Origin: Sphingobacterium thalpophilum
GTDB lineage: Bacteria; Bacteroidota; Bacteroidia; Flavobacteriales; Flavobacteriaceae
Assembly (NCBI GenBank): GCA_943328865.2
Contig: CALQBR020000036.1
Span: 1-8,720 of the forward strand
Length of the DNA: 8,720 nucleotides
Reading direction: 5' to 3'
Shown here: positions 1 through 5,371 of the stretch, piece after piece
Position numbering within the stretch: the first letter of the stretch is position 1
Layout of the letters: every line of letters begins with the position of its first letter
Notes under the pieces: model-generated
The model's input: the letters and a program-made list of their open reading frames with translations, nothing else
Database searches by the model: none
Told to the model about the DNA's origin: nothing
Translations under genes and position numbers: made by a program

Positions 1-603
1 CCCATCGTAAATAGTATCATTAATGTATCTTTCTGTAAAAGTTATCGCAAATTTATCTCCTTTTTGTAGCTTAAAAAAGTCGATTGACCAAGCGTAAACA
101 GTGGAAATCTTATTTGCCAAGGCGCCATTCACATTTTGGTTCTCGAGTGTTTCTGACAATGATCCGTTTAATGCCCCTGCGATAGTTCTTCTTTTTAGGT
201 TTAGCGGCCTTGTTTTCTTATAAGCACTAGTAGAATCCCTAAAGTCAACCACATAATAAGTCAATCGATCTGGTTGATAGACAAAAACCTGAAGTTTCTT
301 TGATTTGTCTTTAGATCTAAGGAGCGCATAAGGTTTCCCTTTTCTTAATATCCTGACATCAAAAGTGTCTTTAATTTTAGCTACAATTTCGTGAACCTGA
401 TTATTACCAAGGTTTTGCTTTTGAATAATGCTTCCGAAAGTATCCCCTTCGACAATGGTATCATGAATCACATCAAAATTATTAAGTGTAAATCCAAAAT
501 CCACAACGATAGGAATCGATTTAACAACATTAACTTTTTTCTCTGATTGGTTACACGATACTAGAGCAAGAGGAAGTAATAGGAATAATAATATTCTTTT
601 CAA
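1..603 (-). CDS. Lipoprotein, N-terminal part of a probable M23-family peptidoglycan peptidase (partial, runs off the window)
   Basis: The first 201 codons are visible; the C-terminus lies beyond base 1. The product starts MKRILLFLLLPLALVSCNQS: two basic residues, a Leu-rich core and a lipobox LVSC with the lipidated Cys at residue 17, so an envelope lipoprotein processed by signal peptidase II. Residues about 50-100 (GDTFGSIIQKQNLGNN, then VRILRKGKPYALL) resemble the LysM/OapA-like N-terminal part of flavobacterial M23 (LytM-type) endopeptidases. The HxxxD and HxH metal-binding motifs of the catalytic domain would be downstream and cannot be checked here. The start is a TTG at 601-603: an in-frame TAA lies at 607-609 and there is no ATG or GTG before the signal peptide, so TTG is the only standard bacterial start codon that keeps the lipoprotein signal. 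It follows the tryptophan dioxygenase stop by 24 bases and is probably co-transcribed. The lipoprotein call is firm; the peptidase call rests on resemblance of the N-terminal half. Confidence 0.72.
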   Translation of the reverse strand, partial: MKRILLFLLLPLALVSCNQSEKKVNVVKSIPIVVDFGFTLNNFDVIHDTIVEGDTFGSIIQKQNLGNNQVHEIVAKIKDTFDVRILRKGKPYALLRSKDKSKKLQVFVYQPDRLTYYVVDFRDSTSAYKKTRPLNLKRRTIAGALNGSLSETLENQNVNGALANKISTVYAWSIDFFKLQKGDKFAITFTERYINDTIYDG

Positions 604-627
604 ACTTTATATTTTAATGCAATTGAA

Positions 628-1560
628 CTATTTTTCTTCCCCCCAATTCTTCAATTCTTCAGCGGTCCATAATTCTGGGAAAAAGATTCTTCTTTGGTAT
701 TTTGGGTGCATGTATTTTTTCCAATCACTTCCCCCGGTTGCTTCCCCATTACCCTGCCCGCTTTCGATATACTTTCTAGCAGCATTAAGATGCCCCATTA
801 CCCAAGTAACATTAACAGTATGATCGTAATGACGCATCGCCTTAATCAAATCTGGATTTTTTTGATCGATTTCTGGCAATTGTTTGAATTTCTGCCAAAT
901 ATTGATGGTATTGAATTCTTCCATGTGGGTTAGGAAAGTGGCTTTGTATTTTCTTTCGAATTCCAAAATCAAAAATGATTTCTCTCCTGTTTTATAATCT
1001 TTACCAGCGGCTTGCCAATACAAATGTTCAAAGGCATGCTCGTAAGGAGTGTTTCTATCGATGGTCGCTCTAAATCGGTGGTCAATAAGATTAATTAAAT
1101 CAGTAGAAGCAAATTCAATCATTCGGTATTGTGCACTTTGGAAACCACTAGCAGGGGTTAATGTATTTCGGAATTTCATGTATTGCTCCACTTCCATCCC
1201 ATCACCCATGATATCAAAGGAGGTGGTAAGCATATTAAAATAACGGCTTATCCGCATTAAACGTTCTGCAAAAAAGTCAGTTTCGAGCTTATTGTGATGT
1301 GAAATCTGATCTATTTCCCATAAAATCATTTTAAAAAGCAGCTCATTGACTTGATGATACATGATAAATACCATTTCATCAGGCAATGTTGTTCTTTGAG
1401 TTTGAAGACTTAAAAGCGCGTCTGTTTGAATATAATCCCAATAGGTAATAGGTTTTGCCCAAAGCAAACCTTCAAGGTGGGTTTCTGTTTTTTGATTTAT
1501 GTTTTGGAACTTTTGTTCTAATTGTTCTAGTATTTCTTCAGAAATATTGGTGTTTCTCAT
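628..1560 (-). CDS. kynA: Tryptophan 2,3-dioxygenase (heme enzyme, kynurenine pathway)
   Basis: Cytoplasmic heme dioxygenase that opens the indole ring of L-tryptophan with O2 to give N-formylkynurenine, the first step of the kynurenine route. The 310-residue product carries the family landmarks in order: TYWDYIQTDALLSLQ (39-53); DEMVFIMYHQVNELLFK (61-77) with the distal-pocket Phe65 and His69; SGFQSAQYR (138-146) with the Arg146 that binds the substrate carboxylate; W-x3-H at 253-257 with His257 as the proximal heme ligand; and TGGS (275-278), the loop that closes over the substrate. The N-terminal HDE of typical enzymes is PDE here. Length is in the usual bacterial range (about 280-310). 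The ATG overlaps the stop of the upstream DUF3108 gene by one base (TAATG), implying translational coupling, and a lipoprotein gene follows 24 bases later. No kynurenine formamidase, kynureninase or kynurenine monooxygenase gene is in the window. The enzyme call is strong; the physiological end point (degradation or NAD synthesis) cannot be decided here. Confidence 0.95.
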   Translation of the reverse strand: MRNTNISEEILEQLEQKFQNINQKTETHLEGLLWAKPITYWDYIQTDALLSLQTQRTTLPDEMVFIMYHQVNELLFKMILWEIDQISHHNKLETDFFAERLMRISRYFNMLTTSFDIMGDGMEVEQYMKFRNTLTPASGFQSAQYRMIEFASTDLINLIDHRFRATIDRNTPYEHAFEHLYWQAAGKDYKTGEKSFLILEFERKYKATFLTHMEEFNTINIWQKFKQLPEIDQKNPDLIKAMRHYDHTVNVTWVMGHLNAARKYIESGQGNGEATGGSDWKKYMHPKYQRRIFFPELWTAEELKNWGEEK

Positions 1561-2336
1561 TATTGTATTTTAGTTTTAAAAGAATGTTTAAGTCCTTTGA
1601 AGCCGTCCAAATCTGCTTTAATCGATCCAACAACAAGACTAGCTTTGATTCTCATTGGTATTTTATTGTTATCATCTGAAATCCAAACAGTAAGACTTTC
1701 TTCTTCTTTAAAAATCCTGCCCGATTGCACTAAAGGTCTAAAAACCATTGTAGACACAATCCCAAATTTAGTGTTTATATCTTCTCGACCTATTAATTTT
1801 AACCTAAACTTTGTAGTTTCATCATCAAAAAACATATCTATAGCTATCGCTTCCCCTATTTTCAATTTATTCACGTTGGGGTGGTTTCTTAAATAATAAA
1901 ACGCAGACATGATGTCTTGGGTATTATTGGGTATAGAAAAATTTTTCTCTGAATTTCTCTTGTAATCTTTTACCAAAACCTGATCAGAAATATGGTTAAA
2001 AAATCCCTCCTGATTTTTTATATAACCACCCTCATCTATTTTTCTGACAAACTGATATGGATTTCCAGTAACCTTGTCAATATAGCTTTCGTAAAGATCC
2101 TCTACTCTAAAAAAAAATCGAGACATTCCTGTAGTGTGTCCTTTACCAATGACATGAAAAACTTTTTTGTTTTTTATTATGGCTTCTTTTACCTCCAAAG
2201 TGGCATAGCCAGCATTAATAATTCCATAATGAACGCGAAATTTAAACCACTCTCCAGCATCATATGCAGGTTCACTTTGGGTATCAAAACCCAAAAGAGC
2301 CAGAAAAAATAAAAAAATGATTGTTTTTTTCATCAT
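1560..2336 (-). CDS. Secreted DUF3108 domain-containing protein
   Basis: A 258-residue exported protein. MMKK, a hydrophobic stretch TIIFLFFLALLGF (5-17) and a short polar region form a Sec signal peptide, with cleavage probably near residues 20-22; there is no lipobox Cys. The mature part matches the DUF3108 family known in Bacteroidota and Proteobacteria: GEWFKFRVHYG (28-38) followed by NAGYATLEV (41-49), a central DIMSAFYYLR (141-150), and WISDDNNKIPMRIKA (218-232) then VVGSIKADL (235-243) near the end. This pattern of beta strands suggests an all-beta periplasmic or outer-membrane-associated protein. Function is unknown for the family. The start could be either of two consecutive ATGs (2334-2336 or 2331-2333); the first is listed. 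It is the first gene of an operon with tryptophan 2,3-dioxygenase and the lipoprotein. Its stop codon shares a base with the dioxygenase start. A TACATTTG box about 170 bases upstream and a 10-bp inverted repeat in the leader are described separately. Confidence 0.88.
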   Translation of the reverse strand: MMKKTIIFLFFLALLGFDTQSEPAYDAGEWFKFRVHYGIINAGYATLEVKEAIIKNKKVFHVIGKGHTTGMSRFFFRVEDLYESYIDKVTGNPYQFVRKIDEGGYIKNQEGFFNHISDQVLVKDYKRNSEKNFSIPNNTQDIMSAFYYLRNHPNVNKLKIGEAIAIDMFFDDETTKFRLKLIGREDINTKFGIVSTMVFRPLVQSGRIFKEEESLTVWISDDNNKIPMRIKASLVVGSIKADLDGFKGLKHSFKTKIQ

Positions 2337-2457
2337 TAATAAGTATTTGATTTCCTTAGGAATGGGTGTAATTCTTCAATTCACTAAATCGGATAATCTT
2401 TAATTCATTGCTATTCCGTGAATTTTATTTGTCGTACAACCTCATAACTAATGACAA

Positions 2458-2488
2458 TTCATTATAACATCATTTAACTTATAATGAA
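2458..2488. repeat. Perfect 10-bp inverted repeat in the DUF3108 leader
   Basis: TTCATTATAA (2458-2467) and TTATAATGAA (2479-2488) are exact reverse complements separated by 11 bases. The repeat lies 18 bases downstream (on the minus strand) of the TACATTTG box at 2506-2513, so it would fall at the start of the DUF3108 mRNA. It could be an operator for a dimeric repressor or a hairpin at the 5' end of the leader. It is AT-rich, so chance formation is possible; there is no T-run on either side that would make it a terminator. Confidence 0.5.
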
Positions 2489-2505
2489 CGATACAATTTC
2501 CGTTC

Positions 2506-2536
2506 CAAATGTATTAAAACAAAAAAACCCAGTCAA
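2506..2536 (-). promoter_or_regulatory. Candidate Bacteroidota promoter for the DUF3108-kynA operon
   Basis: On the minus strand the bases read TTG (2536-2534), 20 bases, then TACATTTG (2513-2506), which fits the flavobacterial consensus TTG-N17-23-TAnnTTTG recognised by the major sigma factor. Transcription would begin near 2500 and leave a leader of about 165 bases before the DUF3108 ATG. The -33 element lies inside the hairpin of the upstream terminator. No equally good match exists closer to the gene. Confidence 0.45.
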
Positions 2537-2629
2537 ATAATGACTGAGTTTTTATGCTATTAACCAACCAAAAATATAAATTATGATAAACTTATATAAA
2601 AACAAGGAAACCACTCCTCATTTTTTCAG
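2516..2629 (-). ncRNA. Candidate small structured RNA with its own promoter and terminator
   Basis: Beginning just after a TATCTTTG box, the minus strand shows three successive hairpins. Hairpin 1 pairs 2625-2615 with 2608-2598 (11 pairs with two wobbles; GGA/TCC at the top, loop GTGGTT). Hairpin 2 pairs ATATAAG (2597-2591) with TTTATAT (2580-2574). After a single-stranded linker containing TTGGTTGGTTAATAG comes the terminator hairpin at 2553-2521 with its T-run. There is no convincing reading frame, so this looks like a free-standing RNA of about 110 bases. The position between two convergently expressed metabolic units, and not directly before a start codon, argues against a riboswitch for the next gene, which has its own promoter. 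Structured RNAs of this size limited to Flavobacteria are known (for example the flavo-1 motif), but I cannot confirm family membership by eye. An alternative is that this is simply the long 3' end of the hpd transcript. Confidence 0.5.
2521..2553 (-). terminator. Intrinsic, probably bidirectional terminator
   Basis: On the minus strand ACTCAGTCA (2549-2541) pairs with TGACTGGGT (2535-2527), nine pairs including one G-U, around the loop TTATT; the flanking A-run and T-run extend the stem and give a run of seven T (2527-2521) after it. On the plus strand the same stem is followed by TTTTT. It would end transcripts from the candidate RNA promoter at 2633-2640 and any read-through from hpd, whose stop lies 200 bases upstream. 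Confidence 0.8.
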
Positions 2630-2632
2630 TTG

Positions 2633-2640
2633 CAAAGATA
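2633..2640 (-). promoter_or_regulatory. -7 box TATCTTTG ahead of the candidate small RNA
   Basis: The minus strand reads TATCTTTG followed by CAAC, an exact match to the Bacteroidota -7 consensus TAnnTTTG. Initiation is expected about 4-7 bases on, at 2626-2629, which is exactly where the first hairpin begins. No TTG lies at the usual 17-23 base distance upstream (the nearest is 32 bases away), so the -33 half is weak or absent. Confidence 0.55.
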
Positions 2641-2752
2641 TCTAAAGAATTCACTGCTATTTATAATACTAACAAACTTTAACTTATTGTTTGTAAGAAA
2701 TTTAGCTTTTTAATGGCCAAAAGTAAAAATTTTAGAAACTACTCCCATTTTA
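2641..2752. other. Non-coding stretch between hpd and the candidate RNA promoter
   Basis: Immediately downstream of the hpd stop. I see no gene here and no terminator. The only structure is a weak 6-bp inverted repeat, ACAAAC (2672-2677) and GTTTGT (2689-2694). The absence of a terminator means hpd transcription probably continues into the RNA region until the hairpin at 2553-2521. The rest of the 416-base gap (2337-2640) is covered by the RNA, terminator, promoter and inverted-repeat entries. Confidence 0.6.
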
Positions 2753-3913
2753 TTATAAAGTACCTCTCAATGCTTGCTCTCTTTCAATTGATTCGAAAAG
2801 TGCCTTGAAATTTCCAGCACCAAATCCTTTAGCTCCCATTCTTTGAATAATCTCAAAGAATAAAGTTGGACGATCTTCTATTGGTTTAGTAAAAATTTGT
2901 AGCAAATAACCTTCCTCATCAGCATCAACAAGTATAGATAATTTTTGAAGTTCGGCAATATCTTCCTTCATCATGTCTCTATGAACACCAAGCCTAGTTG
3001 GAATTTCATCATAATATGCTTGTGGTGGAGGCGGCAAAAACTCAACCCCTCTTGATCTCAATTCACCAACTGTTTTAATGATATCATCGGTAGCCACAGC
3101 GATATGTTGCACCCCTGCACCTTCGTAAAAGTCTAAATATTCTTCAATTTGAGACCTTTTCTTTCCTTCAGCTGGTTCGTTAATTGGAAATTTAATACGT
3201 CCGTTACCGTTAGACATTACTTTACTCATCAAAGCAGAGTATTCAGTTGTAATTTGTTTGTCATCGAAAGTTAAGAAATTAACAAATCCCATAACCTCTT
3301 CGTACCATTTTACCCAAACATTCATTTGATTCCAACCTACATTTCCAACCATGTGGTCAATATATTTTAGCCCAACTGATGTTGGATTGTAATCACTTTC
3401 CCAAGCTTTAAATCCTGGTAAGAAATCACCTTTGTAGTTTTTACGTTCCACAAACATATGAACTGTTTCACCGTATGTATAAATTCCTGCACGAACAACT
3501 TCCCCATTTTCGTCTTTCTCAAGAGTTGGTTCCATAAAAGAACGCGCGCCGCGTTTGATAGTTTCTTCATAAGCGCTTCTGGCATCTTCAACCCACAAAG
3601 CTACTACTTTAACACCATCTCCATGTTTTTTAACATGCTCTCCAATAGGCGATTCGCTATTTAAAGCCGTTGTTAAAACCAAACGGATTTTGTCTTGTTT
3701 CAAAACGTAAGACACTCTGTCCTTTAAACCTGTTTCTAATCCTGCATAAGCAAATGATTGGAATCCAAAAGCCGTTTTATAAAAATGAGCAGCTTGTTTT
3801 GCATTTCCTACGTAGAACTCTACATAATCTGTTCCAAGTAATGGAAGAAAATCTTGCGCTCCTTCAAATATTTTTTCTAGTCCGTATTCAACTGATTTTA
3901 CTTCTTTAGCCAT
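2753..3913 (-). CDS. hpd: 4-hydroxyphenylpyruvate dioxygenase
   Basis: Cytoplasmic non-heme Fe(II) dioxygenase converting 4-hydroxyphenylpyruvate (from tyrosine transamination) and O2 to homogentisate and CO2. At 386 residues it is full length. It has the two-domain vicinal-oxygen-chelate fold: an N-terminal domain beginning at TDYVEFYVGN (28-37) and a catalytic C-terminal domain beginning at YIDHMVGNV (184-192). The iron ligands are visible as His187, His270 (GVQHIAVAT, 267-275) and Glu354 (LFFEIIQRMG, 351-360). The C-terminal gate helix signature GFGAGNFKALFESIEREQ (363-380) is intact. The ATG is preceded by an A-rich stretch and no Shine-Dalgarno sequence, as usual for the phylum. It lies 91 bases downstream of hmgA, the gene for the next enzyme of the pathway, with no good promoter or terminator between them, so the two are probably one transcript. 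Confusion with hydroxymandelate synthase is unlikely given the HPPD-type C-terminus and the hmgA neighbour. Confidence 0.97.
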   Translation of the reverse strand: MAKEVKSVEYGLEKIFEGAQDFLPLLGTDYVEFYVGNAKQAAHFYKTAFGFQSFAYAGLETGLKDRVSYVLKQDKIRLVLTTALNSESPIGEHVKKHGDGVKVVALWVEDARSAYEETIKRGARSFMEPTLEKDENGEVVRAGIYTYGETVHMFVERKNYKGDFLPGFKAWESDYNPTSVGLKYIDHMVGNVGWNQMNVWVKWYEEVMGFVNFLTFDDKQITTEYSALMSKVMSNGNGRIKFPINEPAEGKKRSQIEEYLDFYEGAGVQHIAVATDDIIKTVGELRSRGVEFLPPPPQAYYDEIPTRLGVHRDMMKEDIAELQKLSILVDADEEGYLLQIFTKPIEDRPTLFFEIIQRMGAKGFGAGNFKALFESIEREQALRGTL

Positions 3914-4004
3914 GTTAATTTATTTTTGTTTGTTCTACAATCAATAATGGTAATAACTGAAATTTATAATTCTATGCAAATTAATTTAATAAAATGGGAT
4001 TAAT

Positions 4005-5162
4005 TTATTCTACCCATGATTTATAATATTTCCCATCGTCTATTCCCATAGCCGCTTCAGTAACCATTAAAGGACGGAAAGTGTCTACCATCACCGCCAA
4101 TTCCTTGGTTTCTGTATGACCTAAACTTCTTTCCATTGCTCCTGGTGCAGGTCCGTGAGGAATTCCTTTTGGATGTAAGGTAATATGACCTTGTTCAATA
4201 TTATTTCGACTCATAAAATCCCCATCTACATAATACAATACCTCATCACTATCAATATTACTATGATTGTAAGGCGCAGGAACTGATTTTGGGTGGTAAT
4301 CGTAAAGCCTTGGTACAAAAGAGCACACTACAAAAGTGGAAGTCTCGAATGTTTGATGGATTGGTGGCGGTAAATGCACTCGACCAGTAATTGGTTCAAA
4401 ATTGTGAATACTAAATCCATAAGGGAAATTATAGCCATCCCAACCGACAATATCAAAAGGATGGGTAGCATAAACTACTTCGTGCATCATCCCCTCTTTT
4501 TTTATTTTGATTAGAAAATCACCTTTTTCATCATGGGTTTCCAATTCATTTGGCAAAATAAAATCGCGCTCACAAAACGGAGAATGCTCTAATAGTTGTC
4601 CAGACTCATTTTTATAACGTTTTGGTGTATAAAATGGTGTATACGATTCTACATAAAACAATCGATTATCTTCCGTATCAAAATCGATTTGATAAATCAT
4701 TCCGCGAGGGATGATCAAATAATCACCATATTCAAAAGGAATGTTTCCAAACATCGTTCGCAACTTTCCTTTCCCTTTGTGAATGAAGATCATTTCATCA
4801 GCATCGGCATTTTTATAAAAATAGTCTCTTAAAGACTTTTTAGGAGCGGCTAATCCAATGATACAATCTTTATTCACCAACATGTCTTTACGACTTTCTA
4901 GGAAATCGTCTGCTGGTTTAACTTCAAATCCTTTTAACAACAATGATTTTATATTTTTCCCAATCGCAATTTTTGGTTCAACTGAATAGGATTTTATAAT
5001 TTCCTTAACCTGCGTCGGACGATGAACATGATAAGACAATGAAGAATGTCCATGAAATCCTTCTGTCCCAAAAAGTTGCTCGTAATAAAAACCACCTTCA
5101 GGTTTTTCAAACTGAGTATGTCTTTTTTCTGGAAAATTTCCTAATTTATGATATATCGGCAT
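4005..5162 (-). CDS. hmgA: Homogentisate 1,2-dioxygenase (short Bacteroidota-type)
   Basis: Cupin-fold, Fe(II)-dependent cytoplasmic ring-cleaving enzyme that turns homogentisate into maleylacetoacetate. The 385-residue product is shorter than the roughly 430-445 residues of the proteobacterial and animal enzymes. Key residues stand out in the C-terminal cupin: LPPPIHQTFE (264-273) with His269 as likely catalytic base, PYNHSNIDSDEVLYY (297-311) with His300 and Glu307, and GIPHGP (333-338) with His336; the last three are the probable iron ligands. An N-terminal cupin region with FIHKGKGKLRTMFG (126-139) and GDYLIIPRG (146-154) is also clear. In the canonical family the first His and the Glu are six residues apart; here they are seven apart. 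The gene is followed by hpd, the preceding enzyme of the pathway, which supports the assignment strongly. The leader contains an inverted repeat (5233-5261) but no perfect TAnnTTTG box; the closest is GATATTTG at 5283-5276. Confidence 0.92.
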   Translation of the reverse strand: MPIYHKLGNFPEKRHTQFEKPEGGFYYEQLFGTEGFHGHSSLSYHVHRPTQVKEIIKSYSVEPKIAIGKNIKSLLLKGFEVKPADDFLESRKDMLVNKDCIIGLAAPKKSLRDYFYKNADADEMIFIHKGKGKLRTMFGNIPFEYGDYLIIPRGMIYQIDFDTEDNRLFYVESYTPFYTPKRYKNESGQLLEHSPFCERDFILPNELETHDEKGDFLIKIKKEGMMHEVVYATHPFDIVGWDGYNFPYGFSIHNFEPITGRVHLPPPIHQTFETSTFVVCSFVPRLYDYHPKSVPAPYNHSNIDSDEVLYYVDGDFMSRNNIEQGHITLHPKGIPHGPAPGAMERSLGHTETKELAVMVDTFRPLMVTEAAMGIDDGKYYKSWVE

Positions 5163-5232
5163 TTTTTAAGTAATTGGGTTAATATTTTGCATTTAACTTA
5201 TAAAAGAAATAAGGTGTCCGACTTTTAAATCA

Positions 5233-5261
5233 AAAAGAGGCTCTTAAAAAATTTCTCTTTT
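5233..5261. repeat. Inverted repeat in the hmgA leader
   Basis: AAAAGAG (5233-5239) and CTCTTTT (5255-5261) are exact reverse complements 15 bases apart. Outside them CTTTTAAA on the left faces TTTAAAAAG on the right, making a longer imperfect dyad. It sits about 70-100 bases before the hmgA ATG, close to the weak GATATTTG box, where a regulator of tyrosine catabolism might bind. It is AT-rich and short, so the case is modest. Confidence 0.35.
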
Positions 5262-5301
5262 ATACTTTAAAAAGACAAATATCGTAAAAAATATTTAAAA
5301 T

Positions 5302-5348
5302 AAAAAAAGACAATGAAGTTAGAACTATTCCAAACCTCAATGTCTTTT
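5302..5348 (-). terminator. Strong intrinsic terminator after the amino-acid permease
   Basis: On the minus strand AAAAGACA (5348-5341) pairs with TGTCTTTT (5312-5305), then after one T-T mismatch TGAGGTT (5339-5333) pairs with AACTTCA (5320-5314, one G-U), closing a 12-base loop. A run of T (5308-5302) follows. It starts 24 bases after the permease stop and separates the permease from hmgA transcriptionally. Confidence 0.82.
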
Positions 5349-5371
5349 CTATATGTTTTTTTTACACTGAT

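Noticed and set aside
617..2312. Several 60-110 codon plus-strand frames opposite kynA and DUF3108
   Set aside because: They are antisense shadows of well-identified genes, with low-complexity translations and no family resemblance.
2378..2424. AATTCAC/GTGAATT 7-bp inverted repeat in the DUF3108 leader
   Set aside because: Short, AT-rich and with a 33-base spacer; easily expected by chance and not near a promoter box.
2583..2645. A 20-codon plus-strand frame (ATG at 2583, beginning MINLYKN) in the hpd-DUF3108 gap
   Set aside because: It is very short, runs antisense through the predicted hairpins and the TATCTTTG box, and has no promoter or recognisable product. The minus-strand RNA explains these bases better.
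3970..3977. Possible promoter box TTAATTTG between hmgA and hpd
   Set aside because: It deviates at the important second base of TAnnTTTG and no TTG is found upstream at the right distance; co-transcription with hmgA is simpler.
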